From positions 9,443 to 73,442 of the forward strand of contig CALFNR010000067.1 in the NCBI GenBank assembly GCA_937903005.1: a DNA stretch of 64,000 bases, in the 5' to 3' direction. Source of the stretch: Clostridium_AI sp002297865. Lineage in GTDB: Bacteria; Bacillota; Clostridia; Lachnospirales; Lachnospiraceae. This document shows positions 1 to 7,692 of this stretch, piece by piece. The notes beneath the pieces were generated by a model. It worked only from the letters and a program-made list of their open reading frames with translations, had not been told where the DNA came from and did not search any database. A program made the translations under genes and the position numbers. Each line of letters starts with the position of its first letter. Position 1 is the stretch's first letter.

Positions 1-1
1 T

Positions 2-1204
2 GACCAGTCAGTACAATTAGAACAATTTAGTGTCAAGGGACAACAAGTCGCATGTGATTTATTTGAGACAAGTAACAGTAAACCAGTTGTAACGAAACAG
101 AATAAGGATATTATGATACATGGTGAGTCCGTTAAAGAAAAAGTGGAAGTACACACGAAGTATTATAGTATTTCAAAGAAGCTTAATGATAGGCAACGTA
201 AGACCTTTGTATCCACTGTTGCAAAAAACCCTGGAGACAAATTGGAGATTAGAGTAAATGGTAAGCTCGTTGCAAAGGGAATCGGGGCACAAATTATAGA
301 TGCTAATTTGAGAAACGATTATAATACCATTCAAGCAACTGTTGAGGGCACTCCAATGAAACAAATGGATGTGGTACGTAAAGTTGTAACAAAACAAAAG
401 AATGGAAATCAATGGACTAAGAAAGTGAAAGAACGCTATATGCTTAATCAGGATGGTAAGCCTGTAGATGCAGAAGGTGAAGAAATTGATTTAGAAGCCA
501 AAGACGTAGTAAGTTATGAAGAAGTGTATGTAGTAAACCAAAGCATATACAAGGCAGATTTATCTCTTGCAGGTAATGCAGAAGAAAAAGTTCAGAAGAA
601 AGAACCAAGCAATCAGGTTTTACTTTTGAAATCCAAAATGATAGCCAATAAAAAGGGAAAAGTGGATGTTTGCCGTTTAACATGGAATGCAATTGAAAAT
701 GCAGATGGCTATTTGGTATATGGTGCAAAATGCGATACACTTCAAAAGTCCTATGCATTCAAGAGATTGGCAAAGATAAAAGGAAATAAAAAGTTAACGT
801 TTACTCAGAAGTCCTTAAAAGCAAACCAGGGCTATAAGTATTTGGTAAAGGCATATAGAATGAAGGGTGGAAAGCAGGAAATTATTGCACGTTCTTATGT
901 GGTACGAACGTTTGCGTTCCAGAAAGATTCCAAATATGGTAATCCAACGAACATAAAGATAGCGAAAACCACCTTTACAACGAAAAAAGGTAAATTTGTT
1001 AAACTGGAACCAAGGGTAATCTGGCCAAAGGGAAAGAAAAAGAAAAAATATGGACCAGAGATACGTTATATTTCATCAGATCCAAGTATTGCAACTGTAA
1101 CAAGCAGTGGTAAAGTAAAAGGAAGAAAGAAAGGAAGCTGTTATATTTACATGATTGCACAGAATGGAGTCTGGAAGAAAGTTAAGGTTTGGGTAAAACA
1201 ATAG
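2..1204 (+). CDS. Ig-like (Big_2) repeat protein, 3' part only
   Basis: The reading frame is open from the left edge, so the first internal ATG (113) is not a credible start; the gene begins outside the window. The C-terminal ~50 residues (YISSDPSIATVTSSGKVKG, then a Lys/Gly-rich end) match a bacterial Ig-like group 2 domain. A stretch around residues 220-300 has a fibronectin type III look (LTWNAIENADGYLVYG). The protein is very Lys-rich. Such domains usually occur in large secreted or wall-associated proteins of Clostridia that bind surfaces or ligands. No signal peptide can be judged because the N-terminus is missing, and no sortase motif is visible at the end. It is unrelated to the biosynthetic cluster and separated from it by a terminator and a leftward operon. 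The family assignment is good; the function is unknown. Confidence 0.75.
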   Translation, partial: DQSVQLEQFSVKGQQVACDLFETSNSKPVVTKQNKDIMIHGESVKEKVEVHTKYYSISKKLNDRQRKTFVSTVAKNPGDKLEIRVNGKLVAKGIGAQIIDANLRNDYNTIQATVEGTPMKQMDVVRKVVTKQKNGNQWTKKVKERYMLNQDGKPVDAEGEEIDLEAKDVVSYEEVYVVNQSIYKADLSLAGNAEEKVQKKEPSNQVLLLKSKMIANKKGKVDVCRLTWNAIENADGYLVYGAKCDTLQKSYAFKRLAKIKGNKKLTFTQKSLKANQGYKYLVKAYRMKGGKQEIIARSYVVRTFAFQKDSKYGNPTNIKIAKTTFTTKKGKFVKLEPRVIWPKGKKKKKYGPEIRYISSDPSIATVTSSGKVKGRKKGSCYIYMIAQNGVWKKVKVWVKQ

Positions 1205-1304
1205 AGTGATTATCATGCCAAACATTAAGCCAATATCTGAGCTGAGAAATTAATCAGAAGTATTGTAGAAAGCAGATGCGAAAGATTTGCTTGGCTTATA
1301 GAAA

Positions 1305-1349
1305 ATACCCGCCTGTATTTTATAGTTTGTCTAAAATGCAGGCGGGTAT
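1305..1349. terminator. Bidirectional hairpin terminator between converging genes
   Basis: An 18-bp inverted repeat (1305-1322 with 1332-1349) pairs perfectly apart from one T-G wobble, around a 9-nt loop. The core is ATACCCGCCTG / CAGGCGGGTAT. It lies between a rightward and a leftward gene, so it can serve both. The T tract is weak on either side. Confidence 0.7.
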
Positions 1350-1378
1350 AGATAGGTAATTAAATTACCCAGAGAGAA

Positions 1379-1918
1379 TTATATCTTATTTCCTATATCA
1401 TATGCCTGTCGCAAATAGTCCGTATTTGCAACATCTGCCGGAGTGTTCATACCATATGCCATAAGATAGCCAGCATCAGTATTTCCTTCTCCACGGAAGC
1501 AGGATATATACTGATGATAGGAATCAAACATTGTCTGCATATATTTTTCTTCTGGTGCAGCCCCTGATGATATTAAGAAAAACTTTTTGTTACTCAACAA
1601 AGATTCAACAGCAAAGGTTCTATCCAAAACACGTTTCATCATAGATGTCCAAGTATAAAAGTAAACTGGAGAAGCAAAAACAATAACATCTGCTTCCAGC
1701 ATTCTGCTATAAATCTCTGTCATATCATCTTGCTGTACACACTTTCCATTATTTTTCTGACAAGCCCCACATCCAATACAATCTTTAATCCCCTTTTCTT
1801 TTAACTCAATTTTAGAAACACTATGTCCCGCGTCTTGTGCTCCATTGGAAAATTGTTCTGCTAATTGTCCAGTTACTCCGTTTGTTCTTGCACTTCCATG
1901 TAAAATCAGTATTTTCAT
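1379..1918 (-). CDS. Iron-sulphur flavoprotein / NAD(P)H-dependent FMN oxidoreductase
   Basis: A 179-residue flavodoxin-fold protein. It begins MKILILHGSARTNG, the FMN phosphate-binding loop, and carries a compact cysteine motif CIGCGACQKNNGKC (CX2CX2CX6C), typical of Isf-type flavoproteins that hold a [4Fe-4S] cluster next to FMN. A later stretch, DVIVFASPVYFYTWTSMMK, is the standard NADPH-dependent FMN reductase segment. I chose the ATG at 1918, with AAAGGAA just upstream; a longer frame reaching 1978 would overlap the MATE gene. It is the last gene of a leftward MarR-MATE-flavoprotein unit, suggesting a shared role in redox-active or toxic compound defence. Physiological electron partners are unknown. 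Confidence 0.85.
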   Translation of the reverse strand: MKILILHGSARTNGVTGQLAEQFSNGAQDAGHSVSKIELKEKGIKDCIGCGACQKNNGKCVQQDDMTEIYSRMLEADVIVFASPVYFYTWTSMMKRVLDRTFAVESLLSNKKFFLISSGAAPEEKYMQTMFDSYHQYISCFRGEGNTDAGYLMAYGMNTPADVANTDYLRQAYDIGNKI

Positions 1919-1953
1919 ATTCTCATTCCTTTCAGTTTGTAACGCCAAATTTT

Positions 1954-3291
1954 TTACACTAATGTTTTTCCTTTCCATGCTCCGTGTTTATATCGGAATA
2001 ATGCGAATACAGCAGTCACTGCCCATGTCAAGCCTGTGGTCAGCCATATTCCCCACATTCCAATAAAAGGAATTGCTGTCAGACTGACTGCAAAAACAAC
2101 TCTTGCAATAACTTCAACCACTCCGTTTATCAAGGCATACATCGAATCTCCTGCACCATTTAACATATAACGCAGAATCTGTACTCCTCCAAGTGCCAAC
2201 AAAAACAGACTTGTAATCCGAATACCAGTTGTAGCAATTGAAATGATATCGGCATTCGTAACAAAAATACTCATGATCGGATGTCCAAACAGCCAGAACA
2301 GGATCAGTAAGACCACAGATACAACTGCACTGATCTTCAAAGCTGCGATGACTCCAAGAGATATTCTTTCCTGTTTTCCAGCTCCCATATTTTGCCCAGT
2401 ATAAGTCACAATTGCAGCTCCCAAAGCGGCAAATATCTGCTGTACCAATAACTCAATCTGTGTTGTTGCCGTAAAAGCACCAATCACGGATTCTCCAAAC
2501 CCATTTACAATACGCTGTAAAATAATGCTAGACACGTAAATCAAAGCATATTGAAGTCCGGTAGGTACGCCTACCTGTAATGTTTTTTTGATAAGTTCTT
2601 TATCTATTTTACGATATATAAATGCTTGTCTAAACTGTGGCACCTTTTGAAATGCATAAATAATGCAAAGAATTGCTGCAATCGCCTCTGATAGAACTGT
2701 AGCTACAGCCGCACCGGCAACTCCCGTACGGAATACAACTACAAATAGTAAATCCAGAACAATATTTAGCAAGCTGCACACAACCAAGAAAATAAGTGGT
2801 GTTTTGGAATCTCCAAGCGCTCTTAAAATAGAAAAAGGCGTATAATAGGCTGCAACTGCAATCAACCCTCCCATAAAAATATACATATAAGTCAAAGCAT
2901 CCGGAAGAATGGATTGAGGTGTGTTAAGCAGAATCAGAATAGGTTTTGTAGTCACTAATGCAAGCAGTGTCATCACAATTGCAATCAGAATACAGGTATA
3001 GCTGCCATTCGCAATTGAAGCAGCAGTTCCCTTTTCATCCTTTGCCCCAAAATATTGCGAAACCACAACACCGGTTCCAATTGCTGCGCCCATGCACATG
3101 GACATAAACAGCATGGAAAGCGCATTCGTTGCACCAATTGCTGAAAAAGCCTTATCTCCGACAAACCGCCCTACAATAATTCGATCTGCCAGTGTGTATA
3201 CCTGTTGAAATAAATTCCCGATTAGAATCGGAATTGAAAATTGAATCAGCAGCTTTACAGGGCTGCCTTTGGTCATATCTACTGTATTCAT
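1954..3291 (-). CDS. MATE family multidrug efflux transporter
   Basis: A 445-residue polytopic membrane protein of normal MATE length (~12 helices). Typical features are the N-terminal TKGSPVKLLIQFSIPILIGN segment, the family pattern DRIIVGRFVGDKAFSAIGA, and VSQYFGAKDEKG after the second helix. MATE proteins export cationic drugs or metabolites using Na+ or H+ gradients. The ATG at 3291 follows an AAGGAGAA site. It lies 80 nt downstream of the MarR regulator on the same strand. A 13-nt copy of half the MarR-gene palindrome (3320-3332) sits in the spacer, so direct control by that repressor is likely. The substrate is unknown. Confidence 0.92.
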   Translation of the reverse strand: MNTVDMTKGSPVKLLIQFSIPILIGNLFQQVYTLADRIIVGRFVGDKAFSAIGATNALSMLFMSMCMGAAIGTGVVVSQYFGAKDEKGTAASIANGSYTCILIAIVMTLLALVTTKPILILLNTPQSILPDALTYMYIFMGGLIAVAAYYTPFSILRALGDSKTPLIFLVVCSLLNIVLDLLFVVVFRTGVAGAAVATVLSEAIAAILCIIYAFQKVPQFRQAFIYRKIDKELIKKTLQVGVPTGLQYALIYVSSIILQRIVNGFGESVIGAFTATTQIELLVQQIFAALGAAIVTYTGQNMGAGKQERISLGVIAALKISAVVSVVLLILFWLFGHPIMSIFVTNADIISIATTGIRITSLFLLALGGVQILRYMLNGAGDSMYALINGVVEVIARVVFAVSLTAIPFIGMWGIWLTTGLTWAVTAVFALFRYKHGAWKGKTLV

Positions 3292-3319
3292 ACTTTCTCC
3301 TTATATAATACTGTATTGT

Positions 3320-3332
3320 TTTAGGACTATTA
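3320..3332. promoter_or_regulatory. Half-site of the MarR operator upstream of the MATE gene
   Basis: TTTAGGACTATTA here is identical to 3834-3846 in the promoter region of the marR gene. It lies about 30 nt upstream of the MATE start. The repeat is seen directly; its role as a binding site is inference. Confidence 0.5.
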
Positions 3333-3345
3333 ACTCAAAAATAAT

Positions 3346-3371
3346 CCCTCTGCACTCAATGATGCAGAAGG
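3346..3371 (-). terminator. Hairpin between marR and the MATE gene
   Basis: Read on the minus strand, a 9-bp stem (CCTTCTGCA / TGCAGAGGG, one wobble) with an 8-nt loop begins right after the marR stop and is followed by ATTATTTTT. It probably acts as a partial terminator, setting a lower level for the downstream transporter unless that gene has its own promoter. Confidence 0.5.
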
Positions 3372-3806
3372 TTATTCTCCAAGCATCTCTTTGCGAAAAG
3401 CGGAAACATATCTATCCATGAGGGAAAGCAACATATCCTGCTGTTCCTCTGTTAAAGATTCCATTGCAAACTTATCTGCCTGATGAATATGCGGAATCAG
3501 TGCAGCAGCATACTGTTCGCCCTTTTCTGTTAGATGGATGGTTTTAATTCTCCTATTTTCAGGAAATTCCCGAAGTTCAATATACTCACTTTTATAAAAA
3601 GCAGTGACAACATTATTCACAGTCTGCTTTGGTAACAATGTTTTCTCGCAAATTTGCTTTTGAGTACAACCTTTTATCTGTTGTATCGCATTTAGAATAT
3701 AGAGCGAGTTATAAGAAATGCCTGCCTTTCTGGCATAATCTTCGTATATGGTATTGATACTTTGCCATGCATTACAAAATGCTCTTGTTTTTTCTTCAAT
3801 ATTCAA
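3372..3806 (-). CDS. MarR family transcriptional regulator
   Basis: A 144-residue winged-helix protein of normal MarR length. The DNA-binding region is visible as IQQIKGCTQKQICEKTLLPKQTVNNVV (recognition helix), followed by a wing FPENRRIKTIHLTEKGEQY. The start is TTG at 3806, preceded by AAAGGAG. MarR proteins usually repress their own operon and release DNA on binding a phenolic or other toxic ligand. Here the gene is first in an operon with a MATE pump and a flavoprotein, fitting ligand-induced efflux. A consensus promoter and an overlapping palindrome lie directly upstream, strongly suggesting autoregulation. Confidence 0.92.
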   Translation of the reverse strand: MNIEEKTRAFCNAWQSINTIYEDYARKAGISYNSLYILNAIQQIKGCTQKQICEKTLLPKQTVNNVVTAFYKSEYIELREFPENRRIKTIHLTEKGEQYAAALIPHIHQADKFAMESLTEEQQDMLLSLMDRYVSAFRKEMLGE

Positions 3807-3824
3807 ATAAGTTTTCTCCTTTAT

Positions 3825-3843
3825 TAGTCCTTATTTAGGACTA
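3825..3843. promoter_or_regulatory. Palindromic MarR operator
   Basis: The inverted repeat TAGTCCT-TATTT-AGGACTA has 7-bp perfect arms and a 5-nt spacer. It overlaps the downstream edge of the -10 element of the leftward marR promoter, the ideal place for a repressor. A half-copy occurs before the MATE gene. Binding by the adjacent MarR is inferred. Confidence 0.7.
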
Positions 3844-3871
3844 TTATATTGCTTGAATTTATCTTTGTCAA
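3843..3871 (-). promoter_or_regulatory. Consensus sigma-A promoter of the marR operon
   Basis: On the minus strand, TTGACA (3871-3866) is separated by exactly 17 nt from TATAAT (3848-3843). Both hexamers match the vegetative consensus perfectly. Transcription would start within the MarR palindrome. Confidence 0.85.
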
Positions 3872-3874
3872 TAG

Positions 3875-4261
3875 TCAATATTTTTAAGCCTGTGGTATAC
3901 ACTGCTGTTACCCGGAATGCTTGCAATTATATGTTACCCTTCTATGATGCGAGAAAAAAAGACAAGATACTATCATCTCATGACGCTTGCTATCAGCAAA
4001 AGAAAATGGATGCTGGGCAAGATTATCTACATGGGATACGTCATTTTGGTGACTAACACCATTGTATTTGCTGGGGCTTCTTTGGGCGGCGTTCTACTAA
4101 CAACTGAGGTTCCTGTAGATGGAGCAGCAATTGCAGTATTGGTGCTTACGATTGCACAGTTATGGAACTTCGTGCAAGAATTGCAGCTCATCTTAGAAGG
4201 GAACATCGAGAACATTCTGTCAGAATGGGTGTTGGGCGTGTCTGTTTTCAACTATCCTTAA
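3875..4261 (+). pseudogene. Fragment of an ABC-2 / lantibiotic-immunity-like permease
   Basis: An open frame reads SLWYTLLLPGMLAIICYPSM, then a hydrophobic segment (YMGYVILVTNTIVFAGASLGG) and a further one around AIAVLVLTIAQLW. The WYTLLLPG start and the pattern ISKRKWMLGK resemble internal parts of the EpiE/MutE-type permeases that protect cells from lantibiotics. An in-frame stop precedes the segment (3872-3874), there is no ribosome-binding site, and the length (~130 residues) is about half a permease. No ATPase gene is adjacent. I read it as a truncated remnant, abutting the marR promoter. The permease subfamily is a moderate-confidence guess. Confidence 0.5.
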
Positions 4262-4325
4262 AACAGATGATAGTGGATGATAAGGAAATTTGCATTCATA
4301 TAGTACGATATAATCCATTTAGCTA

Positions 4326-4354
4326 TTGAAATGAATCTAAATTAGAGATATGAT
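4326..4354 (+). promoter_or_regulatory. Candidate promoter of the PKS-NRPS operon
   Basis: TTGAAA (4326-4331), a 17-nt spacer and TATGAT (4349-4354) lie about 70 nt upstream of the first biosynthetic gene. A second -35-like TTGACT at 4382 lacks a good -10. No other clear promoter is seen in the short gaps within the cluster, so much of it may be one transcript. Confidence 0.5.
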
Positions 4355-4422
4355 AAATATATTAGGGAAAAATGAAGTAGGTTGACTTTTTATGTGAAAT
4401 AAAATTTACAAGGGGTAAGAGA

Positions 4423-5349
4423 ATGATTACAGATTATATTGGGAATACACCCATGGTGCGAATTATGTCGTATGATAAGAATGAATTATTTGTAAAGCTT
4501 GAAGGGAATAATGTTTTTGGTAGCGCCAAAGACCGCGCAGCATTGTATGTTTTGACTAATCTTTTGAATCGTAAAGTGATTACAAAGGAAGATACAATTA
4601 TTGAGAGTTCATCTGGAAATATGGGCATTGCACTTGCGGCTGTGGGAAAGCAGATGGGGCTGAAAATCAAAATTGTAATTGATCAATCCATTTCAAAAAT
4701 CAACAAATCATTAATCAAATCTTTTGGTGCTGAGCTCATTGAAGCTACAGAGGCAGATAGCAATGGTAGTTACTTAAAGAGCCGGTTAAAGATTGTGCAA
4801 GATTATTTAGCAATACATGAACATGTATACTGGTTTAACCAGTATGGGAATGATTTAGTAAGGGAAGCATATCGGGAAACACTGGGAAAAGAAATACTAA
4901 GGAATGTTCCGGATGTTGAGTACATATTTGTAGCGGTATCCAGTGGAGGGACTATTGGAGGAATCGCAGAAGCAGCAAAGAGTTATCGAGAGGATATTAA
5001 AGTAATTGCGGTAGATGTGGAAGGCTCCAAATTGTACGAACCATCAACAAAAAGTATTAAACATTTTACTGGTATTGGTTCTAGTGTGGAATCTCACAAC
5101 TTTAAGAGCGCCGATATTGATGATCACATAATAGTAAGTGAGATAGAGTCCATAAAAGGGCTAGATGAATTACTTCAGAATGAGCAGATATTTTTAGGAG
5201 AATCTTCAGGTTGTGTATATATGGGAGCCAAAAAATATCTTGATGTACATAACATAAAGGGAGCAAAATGCGTTTTCGTTTCACATGATCGTGGAGAACG
5301 TTATTTTGAAATGATACAAAATTTAAAAGAATTATATCATTTACATTAG
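4423..5349 (+). CDS. sbnA: SbnA-like N-(2-amino-2-carboxyethyl)-L-glutamate synthase (Dap pathway)
   Basis: A 308-residue fold-type II PLP enzyme of the cysteine synthase group. Visible elements are the start IGNTPMV, the PLP lysine in GSAKDR (Lys36), the substrate loop SSGNMG and the phosphate-binding loop SSGGTIGG. In staphyloferrin B biosynthesis SbnA joins O-phospho-L-serine and L-glutamate to give ACEGA, which SbnB then splits to L-2,3-diaminopropionate. An SbnB homologue follows after 9 nt, making this reading much stronger than plain cysteine synthase. It is the first gene of the cluster and has a clear AAGGGG ribosome-binding site. It likely supplies Dap for an NRPS adenylation domain downstream. 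Confidence 0.88.
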   Translation: MITDYIGNTPMVRIMSYDKNELFVKLEGNNVFGSAKDRAALYVLTNLLNRKVITKEDTIIESSSGNMGIALAAVGKQMGLKIKIVIDQSISKINKSLIKSFGAELIEATEADSNGSYLKSRLKIVQDYLAIHEHVYWFNQYGNDLVREAYRETLGKEILRNVPDVEYIFVAVSSGGTIGGIAEAAKSYREDIKVIAVDVEGSKLYEPSTKSIKHFTGIGSSVESHNFKSADIDDHIIVSEIESIKGLDELLQNEQIFLGESSGCVYMGAKKYLDVHNIKGAKCVFVSHDRGERYFEMIQNLKELYHLH

Positions 5350-5358
5350 GAGGAATTT

Positions 5359-6357
5359 ATGGGAAATAAAAATATTTATATCTTTAACTGTCATGAAGTA
5401 GAACAAGTCTTAGAGGGAAAGGAACAGGAAATTCTTGAAATTATCAAACATGCTTATCTTGCACATGAAGAGGGAAAAAGTTCACTTCCACATTCAATCT
5501 TTTTACGTTTTCCAGAGGATGATAAAAATCGAATAATTGGATTGCCAGCTTACATAGAAATGGAAAAGAAAATGGCAGGTATGAAGTGGATATCTTCATT
5601 TCCAGCCAATATAGAACAGGGAATGGAACGAGCATCTGCTATATTGGCTCTTAATAATATGGATAATGGTCATGTGGAAGCAATTTTGGAAAGTTCTGTT
5701 ATTAGTGCAAAAAGAACCGCAGCAAGTGCATTGTTAGGAGCGATTTATCTTCATCAGAATATGGAAGAGGAAAGACTTGGATTGATTGGATGTGGAAGAA
5801 TCAATTGTGAAATTATGCATTTTATTTTGTCTAAATTCAAGAAAATAGAGACAATTTATTTATACGACTGTAGCCAGGAAAGAGCTAAGGCATTTGCAGA
5901 AGAAAATAAAATAGATGGCATTCAGTTCGTAATTGTAGATAGTGTTGAAGGAATTTTTGGTGCCTGTTCATTAATCAGCTGTGCGACTACAGCAGGAACA
6001 CCATATATTCAGACAGTTAGCAATATGAATGAAAAAACAACGGTATTAGGAATTTCTTTACGTGATTTTGCTCCTGAAGTAATGTTGCAAGTTCATAATA
6101 TTGTGGATGACTTGGATCATGTCTGTAGAGAAAGAACCTCTATTCATCTGACCGAGCAGAAAACAGGAAACCGCGATTTTGTGGCGGGAAGTATTGCACA
6201 GGTAGTGGCAGGAAAAGTACCAGCAAGAGAGTCTGGCAAAGGAGTAATTTATAGCCCATTTGGACTTGGTATCTTAGATGTCGCACTTGGAAATTATGTA
6301 AGGGAACAGGCAGAAAAAAAAGGATTGGGAACAGTAATTTCGAATTTTCTTCCGTAG
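5359..6357 (+). CDS. sbnB: SbnB-like ACEGA dehydrogenase, 2,3-diaminopropionate synthesis
   Basis: A 332-residue member of the ornithine cyclodeaminase/mu-crystallin family. The Rossmann motif IGCGRINCEI is near residue 140, and an N-terminal substrate segment, MAGMKWISSFPAN, resembles SbnB and ornithine cyclodeaminases. In the known pathway SbnB uses NAD+ to oxidise ACEGA, releasing alpha-ketoglutarate and L-2,3-diaminopropionate. The gene follows sbnA with a GGAGGA site, so the two are translated together. Because sbnA is adjacent, ornithine cyclodeaminase activity is less likely. The pair appears in NRPS clusters whose products contain Dap, for example zwittermicin-type pathways. Confidence 0.88.
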   Translation: MGNKNIYIFNCHEVEQVLEGKEQEILEIIKHAYLAHEEGKSSLPHSIFLRFPEDDKNRIIGLPAYIEMEKKMAGMKWISSFPANIEQGMERASAILALNNMDNGHVEAILESSVISAKRTAASALLGAIYLHQNMEEERLGLIGCGRINCEIMHFILSKFKKIETIYLYDCSQERAKAFAEENKIDGIQFVIVDSVEGIFGACSLISCATTAGTPYIQTVSNMNEKTTVLGISLRDFAPEVMLQVHNIVDDLDHVCRERTSIHLTEQKTGNRDFVAGSIAQVVAGKVPARESGKGVIYSPFGLGILDVALGNYVREQAEKKGLGTVISNFLP

Positions 6358-6409
6358 AAATGGGAACCCAGAAATGAGTTGAAAACAAAACAATGTAAAT
6401 GGAGTGAGA

Positions 6410-7651
6410 ATGAAGATGAACACAAGATTAATGATTGTTTTTCCAGGACAAGGTACGCAATACGTAGGAATGTACAGTAAATTATTAGGCGATTATAGTA
6501 AGGCTGCAGATTTTATGAAGAAGGCAAGCGAGATTTCAGGATTAGATTTGGAAGCTTACATAGAAAATGCAACGGAAGAAAAACTGGCAGAGACACAAAT
6601 TGCCCAGCCAGCCATTTTTCTTACTGAATATGTGATGTATCGACAACTTGTTGAAACCTATATATTGAATCCAGTATTTATGGCTGGACATAGTTTAGGA
6701 GAGATTACAGCATTAGCTTGTTCAGGAGCATTGGATTTTGAAGGTGCAGTAAAGCTTGTTTCCGATCGTGGACGATTCATGTCCCAGGTAGATGGGGATG
6801 GTACGATGGCAGCTATTATAGGGATACCTCCAGAAGAAGTAGAAGCAGTCTGCCAGCAGGTAGGACGTGTTGTAGTTTCTAATTACAATTCCCCAGTGCA
6901 GACAATTATTTCTGGTGACAGAGATGCAGTGGAAACGGCAGGAAAAGAATTAGAAGCCAAAAATGCAATTGTGAAAAAAATGAAAGTCAGTGGTGCTTTC
7001 CATAGTTTTCATATGGAGCAGGCAAAAGATCAGTTTGTGGAAAGAGTAAAAGAAACTCAGGGATACTATTTTGAAAATGCTGTCGTTGCCAATTATGATG
7101 CAAAACCTTATTCTTCTAAGGAGGCAATGATAGATAAACTGGGTAAGCAGTTAGTAAGTAGTGTTCGCTGGACAGATATTTTAAAGTACGCAGAGAAAAT
7201 GGATATTAATACAATTATTGAGGTTGGTCCAGGAAAAACGTTAAAGCGGTTTACAGAGGCAACGACTCCGTCAATACGCTGCTTTTCTATGAGTGACGAA
7301 AATGACAGAGAACGAATTGATGCAATTTTGGAAAAGAAAGAAAAAACGGATTGTGATTATGAGAAGCTTGTTACAAGATGTATGGCAATTGCAGTATGCA
7401 TTCAGAATAAGAATGAGAACAGCACAGAGTATGAAAATGGTGTTGTGATACCATATAAAAAATTAAAAAATTTAAAGGCAGAGATAGAAATTCGTCAAAG
7501 TAAAGCAACAGAAGAAGAAGCAAGAACGGCAGTTCGTTTGTTACACCAGATTATGGATACGAAGAAAGCAAGTGTAGAAGTCCAAAAGATGAGAATACAC
7601 CAGTTATTGTTTGAAACAGGTACCTTAGAGGCATTGGCAGATTTAAGATAG
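6410..7651 (+). CDS. Free-standing malonyl-CoA:ACP transacylase (trans-AT)
   Basis: This protein loads malonyl extender units onto the carrier domains of the cluster's AT-less PKS modules. The N-terminal ~305 residues are a complete FabD-like AT: FPGQGTQ at the start, nucleophile in GHSLGE (Ser95), the malonate-selecting Arg in DRGRFM, and catalytic His198 in AFHS. A ~105-residue helical C-terminal extension (roughly 310-413), rich in Glu and Lys, is not part of normal FabD. A GTG at 6404 is possible, but ATG 6410, 5 nt after GGAG, is the better start. The gene lies between the Dap genes and the first PKS gene. All KS proteins here lack integral AT domains, which fits a trans-AT system. Confidence 0.9.
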   Translation: MKMNTRLMIVFPGQGTQYVGMYSKLLGDYSKAADFMKKASEISGLDLEAYIENATEEKLAETQIAQPAIFLTEYVMYRQLVETYILNPVFMAGHSLGEITALACSGALDFEGAVKLVSDRGRFMSQVDGDGTMAAIIGIPPEEVEAVCQQVGRVVVSNYNSPVQTIISGDRDAVETAGKELEAKNAIVKKMKVSGAFHSFHMEQAKDQFVERVKETQGYYFENAVVANYDAKPYSSKEAMIDKLGKQLVSSVRWTDILKYAEKMDINTIIEVGPGKTLKRFTEATTPSIRCFSMSDENDRERIDAILEKKEKTDCDYEKLVTRCMAIAVCIQNKNENSTEYENGVVIPYKKLKNLKAEIEIRQSKATEEEARTAVRLLHQIMDTKKASVEVQKMRIHQLLFETGTLEALADLR

Positions 7652-7692
7652 ATGCCGTACGGTTGCAATCAATATAGGAATGGGGGAACGGT

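Noticed and set aside
3853..4056. 67-codon frame overlapping the permease remnant
   Set aside because: Different frame from the recognisable permease sequence, no ribosome-binding site, and no meaningful composition.
4423..5349. Cysteine synthase (CysK) for primary metabolism
   Set aside because: The adjacent SbnB homologue and position at the head of an NRPS operon favour the Dap pathway.
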